A model generated the notes under the pieces. It did no database searches. It saw only the letters and a list, made by a program, of their open reading frames with translations, and was not told the DNA's origin. Shown here one piece after another: positions 18,333 through 26,113 of a stretch of DNA of 64,000 nucleotides. Source of the DNA: an uncultured Clostridia bacterium. Lineage in GTDB: Bacteria; Bacillota; Clostridia; Oscillospirales; Acutalibacteraceae. Where the stretch lies: the NCBI GenBank assembly GCA_946499275.1, contig CAMMRL010000006.1, positions 1 through 64,000 of the forward strand, written 5' to 3'. The first letter of the stretch is position 1; the number at the start of each line of letters is the position of its first letter. A program made the translations under genes and the position numbers.

Positions 18333-18620
18333 TTACTTGAACAAGCGGCCGAAGAAACCTCCGGAGCGGGATTGTACGTCGGTATAGGTCAGGGATTGGA
18401 TCATCCCTTCCAATGTCAGTTCTCCTGTTTCTATATTCAGGCGGTTGATATGCAGCCCTTCCCCTTTGACGGTCAGTTCCCCCATATCCGTATAGATAAT
18501 TACCGTCAGCTCATCGAAGCTATCCACATCCGATACGCCCGAAACCGTCAGCGCGCGGCGATCTTCCAGAATCACATGATGCGGCATCTGCACTGTTGCC
18601 GCCGCTTTATTATCAGCCAT
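18333..18620 (-). CDS. yabP: sporulation protein YabP
   Basis: 95-aa protein of the YabP/YqfC family with HHVILEDRRALTVSGVSDVDSF near the N terminus and GELTVKGEGLHINRL in the middle, both family signatures. It works with YabQ during cortex assembly. It ends 12 nt before yabQ. Confidence 0.93.
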   Translation of the reverse strand: MADNKAAATVQMPHHVILEDRRALTVSGVSDVDSFDELTVIIYTDMGELTVKGEGLHINRLNIETGELTLEGMIQSLTYTDVQSRSGGFFGRLFK

Positions 18621-18714
18621 CGCTACCGCTCCTTCACACAGAACCTTTTATCCCATGTCTATGTGAAAATAGGGACGGTTATACCTGCGCACGGACAAAT
18701 TCCACACCACCGGT

Positions 18715-18957
18715 TCAGGGCAGCAGGCGGTACAGCAGGGCTGCGTCGTTTTTTGCCGCGTGTTCCTGCACCGAAACCACTTCAGCCTTCACCATACGGG
18801 CGCCCATTGTGATTTCCAACACGTCGCCTTCTTTCACATCGTAGGAAGCACGGGCCGGTCTGCCATTAACCAGCACCTTCCCAGCGTCGCACGCCTCGTT
18901 AGCGACAGTACGCCGCTTGATCAGGCGTGATACCTTTAAATACTTGTCAAGCCGCAT
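18715..18957 (-). CDS. rqcP: S4-domain RNA-binding protein RqcP (YabO)
   Basis: 80-aa protein that is essentially one S4 domain (MRLDKYLKVSRLIKRRTVA, then LVNGRPARASYDVKEGDVLEI). RqcP helps RqcH add alanine tails to stalled nascent chains on 50S subunits in Firmicutes. It follows the hup terminator by about 30 nt, so part of its expression must come from readthrough or a local promoter. Position before yabP matches yabO of Bacillus. Confidence 0.92.
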   Translation of the reverse strand: MRLDKYLKVSRLIKRRTVANEACDAGKVLVNGRPARASYDVKEGDVLEITMGARMVKAEVVSVQEHAAKNDAALLYRLLP

Positions 18958-18984
18958 ATTGTTTCCCCCTTTTTCTTAAAACCG

Positions 18985-19024
18985 ATAAAAATCGGGAAGC
19001 CGCCCGTGGGGGACGGCTTCCCGA
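18985..19024 (-). terminator. hup terminator
   Basis: An 11-bp stem (18992-19002 with 19014-19024) followed by a five-T run on the minus strand (18986-18990). It lies just after the hup stop, upstream of rqcP, so hup mRNA is probably largely monocistronic on its 3' side. Confidence 0.85.
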
Positions 19025-19043
19025 AACCATAAACGTCGCCGAA

Positions 19044-19319
19044 TTATTTCGCAACAGCGTCCTTAAACGCCTTGCCCGCTTTGAACACAGGCTGCTTGGA
19101 AGCCGGGATGATGATGGTTTCCTTCGTGCGGGGATTACGGCCGGTGCGCTCCTCGCGGGAACGGGTTTCAAACGTGCCGAAACCAACAAGCTGTACCTTA
19201 TCGCCGGATGCAACAGCTTCCGTCACCGCTTCCAGGACGGCGGCGACCGCCTTCTCGGCGTCCTTCTTGGCCAGGCCGGACTTCTCGGCAACAGCAGCTA
19301 CCAATTCAACTTTGTTCAT
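19044..19319 (-). CDS. hup: HU family DNA-binding protein
   Basis: 91-aa HU: MNKVELVAAVAEKSGLAKKDAEKA at the N terminus (helical dimer part), VQLVGFGTFETRSREERTGRNPRT (beta arm with the conserved RNP tip), and a KAGKAFKDAV C terminus. Bends and compacts DNA as a dimer. Its position between mazG and rqcP is common in Clostridia. AGG lies close upstream of the ATG. Confidence 0.97.
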   Translation of the reverse strand: MNKVELVAAVAEKSGLAKKDAEKAVAAVLEAVTEAVASGDKVQLVGFGTFETRSREERTGRNPRTKETIIIPASKQPVFKAGKAFKDAVAK

Positions 19320-19405
19320 CGTAATTAACCTCCATCGTTTTTATACACCAGCGGGTTTAACCGCGCATGGATTAAGATAGATAGCCGCTACCGTGCGGCA
19401 TAGTC

Positions 19406-20212
19406 CTACTGGACGGTGCGCTCTTTCGCCAGCTCCCAGAGCCGGTCCAATTCTTCCAGCGGGGCGGACGCCATATCAATCCCTTGTTCTTTCGCCAGCT
19501 CCTCCACCACGGAAAAACGGCGGATAAACTTGTCGGACGCCAGGGTCAGCGCCTGCTCCGCATCGGCATGCAGGAAACGGGAAACATTGACCGCGGAAAA
19601 GAGCAGGTCGCCCAACTCCTCTTCCACTTCGGCGGTGTTTCCGCCGGCAATCGCCTGTTTGAGCTCCACCGTCTCACTGTCCAGCGCTTCCAGGGCGCCG
19701 GAAACATCCGGCCAGTCGAAACCCACCCGTTTTGCGCGGTTCTGCACCTTAGCGGCACGCATCAACGCCGGGAGGGAACGGGGGACGGCCCGCAGCAGAT
19801 CCGCCTGCGTTTTACCGCCCTTGGTTTCCCGTTTGATGGCGTCCCAATTCTTCCACACCTGGGCGGAAGAATCGGCCGAAGCGTCGGCAAAAACATGGGG
19901 ATGACGGACAATCAGCTTCTTAGCGATGCCGTCCACTACATCATCGAAGGAAAAATGCCCTTCTTCCTCTTCAATCCGGGAATGGAAAACCACCTGGAGC
20001 AGCACGTCGCCCAGTTCTTCCTTCAACCCTTCGGTATCATGGAGATTAATCGCCTCCACCGCCTCATGGGTTTCCTCCAAGAAATCGGAGCGGATGCTTT
20101 CATGCGTCTGTTCCCGATCCCAGGGACATCCCTCCGGTGAACGGAGCAGGCGCATGATTTCGAGCAAGTCTTCGATTGTGTACCGATCTTTGGGCGTAAA
20201 CTGTACAGCCAT
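19406..20212 (-). CDS. mazG: nucleoside triphosphate pyrophosphohydrolase MazG
   Basis: 268-aa protein with two tandem MazG helical domains. The first carries the metal-binding EELGDVLLQVVFH and the preceding EE..EA pair; the second carries EEELGDLLFSAVNVSR. It hydrolyses NTPs/dNTPs to monophosphates and pyrophosphate, cleaning damaged nucleotides. Length and motifs match full-length MazG, without the N-terminal methylase domain seen in Bacillus YabN. It sits between spoVB and hup, 71 nt after spoVB. Confidence 0.94.
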   Translation of the reverse strand: MAVQFTPKDRYTIEDLLEIMRLLRSPEGCPWDREQTHESIRSDFLEETHEAVEAINLHDTEGLKEELGDVLLQVVFHSRIEEEEGHFSFDDVVDGIAKKLIVRHPHVFADASADSSAQVWKNWDAIKRETKGGKTQADLLRAVPRSLPALMRAAKVQNRAKRVGFDWPDVSGALEALDSETVELKQAIAGGNTAEVEEELGDLLFSAVNVSRFLHADAEQALTLASDKFIRRFSVVEELAKEQGIDMASAPLEELDRLWELAKERTVQ

Positions 20213-20283
20213 GGTTATTTTCCCCGCTTTTATATCGGATTGGCCGTCTTATTCTCCCAAATCCAACCCGAACCAAAACTATA

Positions 20284-22014
20284 TTACCCTATCCAATTAC
20301 GTTTTTCAAGTATCTGTGCGATTTTTTCCCCTTTTGGCAACATTAGGATATCCTCTTTGGCAATGGCACGTGTCAGGAAAAGCGCAAAAACATATACCAC
20401 AACCGCAACCAAAATAGCGATCACCACCGCTATCTTCGCGGAAATCCAAAGGCTGAGCAGTCCGTTTACCGCCCAAGCCGATGCACCGCAGATAAGCGAC
20501 GCGATCAGGGGGCGGATAAAAATCATCCGCCAATTCAGCCGCACGCCCACCACTTTCCGCAAAGAGATTAAACTAAGCAGCACCATTACAATATAGCATG
20601 CCAGCGTGCTGTAAGCCGACCCCATGATATTCAGCTTCGGTTGCAGCACCAGCACGATGTTGAGCACCAGCTTCACCGCCCCGCCGACCAGCACGATCTT
20701 AGCCGGGATGTCCGCCCGCCCCATCGCCTGCAGCATGGAGTTAATCGGTGCGGTCAGGCAGATGAATACCACCGCAATCCCCAGCACCTGAAGCTGCGGG
20801 CCGGCGACGGACGCCGTCACCGGATTATACAGCAGGTTCAGGATGGGCTTGGCCAGCAAGGATAGCCCGATCCCCGAGGGCAGAGCCACCAGCAGGGTGA
20901 TCCGCAGCACTACGGAGACCATCTTTTTGAGCTGGGGGCGGTTTTTCATCGCCCAGGCCGAGGTGATGACCGGCAGCGCGCTGATGCCGAGGGTCAAGGT
21001 GACGTTGGGTACCAGGTTCACATAAGTCATGGCAATGCCGCGGTTGGCGGTCAGGTACGCCAGGATATCGTTGGTGCCGCTGGCTTCGATCTGTGAAGCG
21101 TACAGCTCCCGGATCACGTCCCCGCTGTGTTCCACCACGACGGCCAGGCATTTTTGCAGGGATACTACGTCGATCAGGTTGGTAAGCTGGGTGGCGAGCG
21201 TCCCTAAAGCCACGGGGATGGCGAAAGCCAGCAAACGGCGGAATATCCGCCTGGGAGAATACGGCCGGGGCGAAGAAGCCAGTTCCGCCCGGGTGATCCC
21301 GCTGCCCTTGGCTTTATACCGCAACACCAGGTAAGCCAGCGAAACAAACGAACCGAAGGTTACGCCGATCATCCCGCCCGCCGCAATGTACGGCAGGCTA
21401 ATCTCCAGCGCTTCGGACGCCGAAGCGGCAGCTTTGCCGTAGACCATGCCTCCGTTTTCAAACTGCCACTGCCCGAGTTGAAGCGCCCCCGCCGCCAAGC
21501 CAAGGCCGACCGCCAGCTTCCCCACCGCTTCGAGTATCTGCGAAATCGCGGTGGGATACATGTTGCGGGAGCCTTCGTATACGCCGCGATAAGCGGACAC
21601 CATACAGCAGAAAAAGATCGAAGGCGCCATCATCAACATGGTGAGCATCACCGGCGGCATATGGACAAAACCGGGATATAGGAAAGCCGCTACAAACATG
21701 ATGAGGGTGCCGACCGTACCGGTAACGAAAAATATCCGGTTGGCCACCCGGTGGATCACCCGGATATCACGGTACCGCCCTAGAGCGAGACTTTCCGATA
21801 CCAAGCGGGACACAGCGATCGGGAAGCCGGCGGTGGATACAGTGTACAGCGGGATGTAGATATTATACGCCGCCTCAAAGTACCCGTACGCCGTTTCATT
21901 GATATTCTGCAACGGGATTTTGAAAAATAGGGCGCCGATGATCTTCGTCAGGATCGCTGCGACGGATAATATCAACGCCCCGTGCAGAAAGCTTTGTTTT
22001 TCCTGTTTCGCCAA
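20284..22014 (-). CDS. spoVB: SpoVB/YabM-like polysaccharide flippase (MOP superfamily)
   Basis: 576-aa integral membrane protein with about 14 hydrophobic helices over its full length, of the MurJ/SpoVB branch of the MOP exporters. Expected to flip lipid-linked peptidoglycan precursor for cortex or cell wall. The start motif HGALILSVAAILTKIIGALF is typical of SpoVB. Position upstream of mazG equals yabM in Bacillus. It starts 24 nt after the deaminase gene. Confidence 0.9.
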   Translation of the reverse strand: MAKQEKQSFLHGALILSVAAILTKIIGALFFKIPLQNINETAYGYFEAAYNIYIPLYTVSTAGFPIAVSRLVSESLALGRYRDIRVIHRVANRIFFVTGTVGTLIMFVAAFLYPGFVHMPPVMLTMLMMAPSIFFCCMVSAYRGVYEGSRNMYPTAISQILEAVGKLAVGLGLAAGALQLGQWQFENGGMVYGKAAASASEALEISLPYIAAGGMIGVTFGSFVSLAYLVLRYKAKGSGITRAELASSPRPYSPRRIFRRLLAFAIPVALGTLATQLTNLIDVVSLQKCLAVVVEHSGDVIRELYASQIEASGTNDILAYLTANRGIAMTYVNLVPNVTLTLGISALPVITSAWAMKNRPQLKKMVSVVLRITLLVALPSGIGLSLLAKPILNLLYNPVTASVAGPQLQVLGIAVVFICLTAPINSMLQAMGRADIPAKIVLVGGAVKLVLNIVLVLQPKLNIMGSAYSTLACYIVMVLLSLISLRKVVGVRLNWRMIFIRPLIASLICGASAWAVNGLLSLWISAKIAVVIAILVAVVVYVFALFLTRAIAKEDILMLPKGEKIAQILEKRNWIG

Positions 22015-22038
22015 GCGGGTCAGTCCTCTCGGGAAAAT

Positions 22039-23340
22039 TTATCGCGCCAGGAGCGCTTTGACGCAGCGGTTAACACGGTAACGGATCCGTTCGATGTCCA
22101 GCGTTGGGAACTCACCGCCGCGATACAGCACCCGCCCGTTTACCACCGTCATTTCCAACGCGTCCGGCGACGCACTGAACAGCAGGTTCGTCAGCAGGCT
22201 GTGCCGGGGAGTCATGGAGGGGGCCCGTTCGTTGAGCACCAGCAAGTCCGCCCGGTATCCCTCCCGGATATCGCCGCAGTCCTCTCGCCCTTGGGCAAGG
22301 GCCCCCGCGCGGGTAGCCATATACAGTGCATCCGCCGCGGGCAGTGCGCAGGGATCCCTAGCGATGCCACGGGCCAGCAGGGCGGCCGTGCGGATTTCTT
22401 CCAGCAGGTCAAGGTTATTATTGCTTGCGGTGGAGTCAGTGCCGACGGCGACGGGTATCCCCATACGGCGCATATTCTCTACCGGCGCGATCCCGCTGCC
22501 GAGTTTCAAATTGCTCTGCGGGCAGTGCGCCACCGTCACGCCGTGTTCCCTTAAAATCTCCTGGTCGCTTTCCGTCACCCAAACGCAGTGGGCGGCGGTA
22601 ACCGGACGATTGAACAGGCCTGCATCCCGCATCACCGCCGCGGGGGTTTTTCCGTGCCGGCCGACACAGGCAAGCTGCTCTTTCTGCGTTTCGGAGAGAT
22701 GTGTCTGCACCCGCGTGCCGTACACGGCCGAAAACTCCGCCAATTCAGCAAGAAGCTTCGGGGTGGTAGTATACTCCGAATGGGGCGCGACGTCAACCCG
22801 AACACGGTCGGTGCGCAGCTCCCGCAGCGCTTCCAGAAGCCCTTTGGTTTCAAAAAACGATGGAAGTTCTTTCAATGATTTCTTATCATCCGTACAACGG
22901 ATACTATGCCCTATATTTGCCTTGATACCGCTGGTGAACGCCGCCTGAGCTACCCGGTCGGAGAAAAAATACATGTCGGAAAAGGAAACCGTACCGGTAG
23001 AAAGCATTTCGGCAATGCCGAGCATCGTCCCCCAATATACATCGTCCCCCGTCATTTTGGCTTCGATTGGGAAAATCCTCTCCCGCAGCCAGCGATCGAG
23101 CGGCAGGTCCTCCCCGGACGCTCCCTCGCCGTATCCCCGCAGAATCGTCATGGCCGCGTGGGTATGGACGTTATACAGCCCTGGCATCAGCAGCCGGTCC
23201 TTCCCGGCTACCACTTCCCCCCAGTCGGCCGTGGGGACGGATTTGCCAATATACACAATCCGCCCATCCCGCACCGCAACCGTCCGGCCGGGAAGCAGGG
23301 TTCCGTCTGCCTGTAAAACGTCGATGTTGGTAAAGAGCAT
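22039..23340 (-). CDS. mtaD: 5-methylthioadenosine/S-adenosylhomocysteine deaminase-like amidohydrolase
   Basis: 433-aa amidohydrolase. It has the metal site NVHTHAAMTILRGYGEG, HLSET, VAHCPQSNLKLGSGIAP and VAVGTDSTASNNNLDLLEE, the pattern of the MtaD/TrzN deaminases. It would convert MTA or SAH to the inosine forms. The neighbouring purine nucleoside phosphorylase could then cleave the product, so the pair makes a nucleoside salvage module. The frame is open to 23529, but that overlaps pnp; ATG at 23340 (weak AGGCGG upstream) matches family starts best, with ATG 23367 as an alternative. Confidence 0.87.
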   Translation of the reverse strand: MLFTNIDVLQADGTLLPGRTVAVRDGRIVYIGKSVPTADWGEVVAGKDRLLMPGLYNVHTHAAMTILRGYGEGASGEDLPLDRWLRERIFPIEAKMTGDDVYWGTMLGIAEMLSTGTVSFSDMYFFSDRVAQAAFTSGIKANIGHSIRCTDDKKSLKELPSFFETKGLLEALRELRTDRVRVDVAPHSEYTTTPKLLAELAEFSAVYGTRVQTHLSETQKEQLACVGRHGKTPAAVMRDAGLFNRPVTAAHCVWVTESDQEILREHGVTVAHCPQSNLKLGSGIAPVENMRRMGIPVAVGTDSTASNNNLDLLEEIRTAALLARGIARDPCALPAADALYMATRAGALAQGREDCGDIREGYRADLLVLNERAPSMTPRHSLLTNLLFSASPDALEMTVVNGRVLYRGGEFPTLDIERIRYRVNRCVKALLAR

Positions 23341-23372
23341 GCCGCCGCCGCCGCCTGTTATACTCATGTGGG

Positions 23373-24194
23373 CTACAGGACAGTCATTACCGCCTTTATC
23401 AAATTGCCAAAACGCTGCGCCGCGCCGGCTGCATTCATATTGACCTCCTCGTCGCTGATCACTGTGTCCGGCACCATCCCCGCCGCCAGGTTGGTGATGC
23501 AGGAAAGCCCCAGCACCTCCATCCCACACTGAGCAGCGGCCGTCGCTTCCATTACGGTGGACATTCCTACCGCGTCGCCGCCTAAAAGGCGGATAGCGCG
23601 GATTTCGGCCGGGGTCTCAAACTGTGGTCCGGGCATGTAAAAGTATACCCCTTCCCTCACGGCGATCCCCATTTCATCCGCACACCGATGGGCAAGGTCG
23701 CGGAGACGGGGCGAGTAAACCCGGGTCATATCAAAAAAACGGGGACCGAAAAGAAAGCGTTCTTCGCCGCGGGCCGGGCTGCTTGCCCCCAGTTGGATAT
23801 GGTCGGCGATCAGCATCAGATCCCCTACCCGATATTCCAAGTTCACACCACCCGCAGCGTTTGTCAAGATTAAAACCTTTACGCCAAGCAGCTTCAGCAC
23901 CCGCACATAATACGCAACCGTTTCCGCGTCGTACCCTTCATAATAATGGAAGCGACCGGAAAACAGCAGCGCCCGGCAACCGTTCAGGCTCCCCGCCGTG
24001 AGGATTCCCGCATGGGATGGGACGGTGGAGCGGGGAAACCCCGGTATTGTCGAATACGGTATACGTACCGCGTCCACCACCTCGTCCGCCAGCCTTCCCA
24101 AGCCGGACCCCAGGACCAGAGCTACCGGAGGGATAAAGGGCAGCTTGTCCTGCAGATAAGCGGCACTGCGTTCGTATTGCTCCACCGGGATCAT
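23373..24194 (-). CDS. pnp: purine nucleoside phosphorylase
   Basis: 273-aa trimeric-type phosphorylase that splits purine ribonucleosides with phosphate. LVLGSGLGRLADEV (phosphate loop), LFSGRFHYYEGYD, NAAGGVN and the purine-site stretch VGMSTVMEATAA match the PNP/MTAP family. AGGGGGAGG is 6 nt before the ATG. It lies directly upstream of the MTA/SAH deaminase gene. Family members also cleave MTA, so substrate preference is open. Confidence 0.94.
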   Translation of the reverse strand: MIPVEQYERSAAYLQDKLPFIPPVALVLGSGLGRLADEVVDAVRIPYSTIPGFPRSTVPSHAGILTAGSLNGCRALLFSGRFHYYEGYDAETVAYYVRVLKLLGVKVLILTNAAGGVNLEYRVGDLMLIADHIQLGASSPARGEERFLFGPRFFDMTRVYSPRLRDLAHRCADEMGIAVREGVYFYMPGPQFETPAEIRAIRLLGGDAVGMSTVMEATAAAQCGMEVLGLSCITNLAAGMVPDTVISDEEVNMNAAGAAQRFGNLIKAVMTVL

Positions 24195-24223
24195 GAATCC
24201 TCCCCCTTATCTTCATGCTTTAT

Positions 24224-24260
24224 AATAAACAGGGCGGTAAACCGTACCGCCCTGTTTATT
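24224..24260 (-). terminator. terminator of the zinc-ribbon gene
   Basis: A 16-bp inverted repeat (24224-24239 with 24245-24260) with A/T-rich ends, so it has U-rich sequence on either strand. It lies 14 nt after the stop of the zinc-ribbon gene and before pnp. Confidence 0.85.
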
Positions 24261-24273
24261 CACCGCTCTCGCC

Positions 24274-24636
24274 TTAATTCGAAAGCTTCACGCCGCAGCG
24301 CTTGCAGTATACGGCGTCGTCCGCATTCTGCGCACCACAGTTTTTGCAAGTGACCTGGTTGCGGTACTCGTCTATTTTCGCCCGCACCTTCACCAGTTCC
24401 GCGTACCGTTCGTCCAGCTTCAGGCAGCAATCGTCCAGCTTGCCGGCCACATCGGCATCTTCTTTCCGGGATTCGTAAACAAGCCGACCCAGCCCTTCCA
24501 GCATAGCGGCAATATCCTTTTCCATTTCCGCCGCCTGCAGCTTCAAACGGGTCACTTCGATCATTTCGCTCGTCTTCTTCCCTGCCGTTTCCGCTACGCT
24601 TTTCGCCTTGGAAAACACATCGTCAAACGTTGTCAT
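24274..24636 (-). CDS. small zinc-ribbon protein with helical N-terminal region
   Basis: 120-aa protein: a largely helical, charged N-terminal part (about 1-90, probably coiled coil) and a C-terminal zinc ribbon with two CxxC knuckles, CKNCG and CKRCG, spaced about 15 residues apart. Proteins of this shape are common in Firmicutes but lack an assigned job. AAGGAGG lies 7 nt before the ATG at 24636. It has its own promoter and terminator. Confidence 0.8.
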   Translation of the reverse strand: MTTFDDVFSKAKSVAETAGKKTSEMIEVTRLKLQAAEMEKDIAAMLEGLGRLVYESRKEDADVAGKLDDCCLKLDERYAELVKVRAKIDEYRNQVTCKNCGAQNADDAVYCKRCGVKLSN

Positions 24637-24731
24637 ATCGCATCCTCCTTGATCAATCAAGCACTAATCGAACCACTAAACGCGGTATACCGTCCTACGA
24701 TCCGCGGCGCTATCATCCGCCATCTATTTCC

Positions 24732-24760
24732 ATTATACCTCAGTTTTCCCGTTTTGACAA
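24732..24760 (-). promoter_or_regulatory. promoter of the zinc-ribbon gene
   Basis: On the minus strand TTGTCA (24755-24760) and TATAAT (24732-24737) are 17 nt apart. The predicted start is about 90 nt upstream of the ATG at 24636. Confidence 0.75.
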
Positions 24761-24776
24761 CCGCAAGCGCGCCGAT

Positions 24777-25727
24777 TCAGTAGGAAACGCCATCCCCGAC
24801 AAACTCCCGGAGCAGGGAATCCCGCGGCATCGCGTCCAAGGACACCGGTTCAAACCGCTCGAGCTTAGAGACCAGTCTCGCCGCCATGGCCGCGTGGGGG
24901 CTATCCGGCGGCACCGCTTTCAGCGAGGGCAGCAGCAGCGGTGCGAACACGCAGGATTCGTACGCATGGGTGGTATCCACTAGATAGTCCGCCGTATCCA
25001 CGTAGGGAAACATATACTCGTTTTCCCCCCGTACCACCTGCGGCCACATGCCGAGCGTATTTTCCACCGGGCTGCCGCGGAACCGTTCATCCCGCAGCAG
25101 GCGGCGAATCAGCCGCAATTCCCGCCGGGCGACCAATTTGTCGCTTCCATCATAAATCGGGGTTACCGTGTTGACGAAGATCTTGAACAGGTTTTCGCTG
25201 GGGAGATGCCGTTCAAAATACGGGTTGATTGCATGAATCCCTTCAAAAATCACCACGGAACCGGGCTGGATACACAGTTCCCGTGTCTCTTCCGCCGGTT
25301 TTCCCGCCTGAAAATCGAAGCGCGGGATTTCGGCACATCCTTTTTGGAGTAAGTCCCTCATACAAGTCTCCAAGGTATCCAGCCGGAGCGCTTCCAGCGT
25401 CTCGTAATCAAACGAGCCGTCCGGCAGCCGCGGCGCCTGCTCCCGCCCGCGGTAAAAATCGTCCATCGAAATCGTGTGGGCGTCCACGTCCATCTCCCGC
25501 AGCCGGTCGCGGAGCATCAGCGCGGTGGTCGTTTTTCCCGAAGAACTCGGCCCGGACAGCATCACCAGGCAGTGGCTGTCAAAACCCACCGCGAGAAAAC
25601 GCGCCAGCGCGTCGATTTCCCGCTGATAGCGTTCGTTTTCGCTCTGCGCGAAGCCTTCGGGATCCACCTTGGCAAAACGATTGATTTCCTCCAGTTTCAG
25701 CGTCCGCTTATGAAAATTCTGTTTCAC
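24777..25727 (-). CDS. uridine kinase-like P-loop nucleoside kinase
   Basis: 316-aa kinase of the uridine kinase/phosphoribulokinase family. The Walker A motif is LSGPSSSGKTTTALML (about residues 56-71), followed by SMDDFYRG (substrate-site Asp) and VVIFEGIHAINPYF (Walker B-like). Clostridial relatives often carry an N-terminal TGS/threonyl-tRNA-synthetase-like extension; here only about 50 residues precede the P-loop, so that part is absent. A GTG start at 25727 after GGTGGGAGA is preferred to the TTG at 25745. It is probably single; function in uridine salvage is inferred. Confidence 0.82.
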   Translation of the reverse strand: MKQNFHKRTLKLEEINRFAKVDPEGFAQSENERYQREIDALARFLAVGFDSHCLVMLSGPSSSGKTTTALMLRDRLREMDVDAHTISMDDFYRGREQAPRLPDGSFDYETLEALRLDTLETCMRDLLQKGCAEIPRFDFQAGKPAEETRELCIQPGSVVIFEGIHAINPYFERHLPSENLFKIFVNTVTPIYDGSDKLVARRELRLIRRLLRDERFRGSPVENTLGMWPQVVRGENEYMFPYVDTADYLVDTTHAYESCVFAPLLLPSLKAVPPDSPHAAMAARLVSKLERFEPVSLDAMPRDSLLREFVGDGVSY

Positions 25728-26046
25728 TCTCCCACCACCTTCCAAAACGGCGTCACCACCGGTTATGGCTCCTATCGGCTATATCCGTATAAGATTCCTA
25801 ACGACATCCTATGCCGCGCCGCTTCCTCTGTTGACACATTTATACATCCACTATTGGCATTTCAGCATAGAATATGCAACCGGCAGCGTAATAGCGCTTT
25901 TTCTCCAATGTTTCCACAAGATTGGATTTATCATAGCATATAATTTGGAAAAAGGGCAAGCGGGGAAAAGAAAACAATTCATGAAGATTTTGCCCGATCC
26001 CCGTTCTGAACAAAACTCCCAGGCGGCCTTCGTAAATCCAAAATAC
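25728..26046. other. intergenic stretch without a gene
   Basis: About 320 bases between the kinase start and the hemZ terminator. AT-rich from 25780 to 25960. No ORF with recognisable protein, no RNA gene and no convincing promoter with both boxes was found, although the kinase promoter must lie here. Confidence 0.5.
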
Positions 26047-26077
26047 GGAACCGCCCCCTTTGAAAAGGGACGGTTCC
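26047..26077 (-). terminator. terminator of the recJ-hemZ operon
   Basis: GGAACCG (26047-26053) pairs with CGGTTCC (26071-26077), extended inwards by a CCCTTT/AAAGGG-like stem with wobble pairs. It lies about 40 nt past the hemZ stop; the following minus-strand sequence has a short T-rich run. Confidence 0.65.
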
Positions 26078-26113
26078 ACCTTCCTGTTTTTCAGCGCAGA
26101 CATTTTTGCAAGG

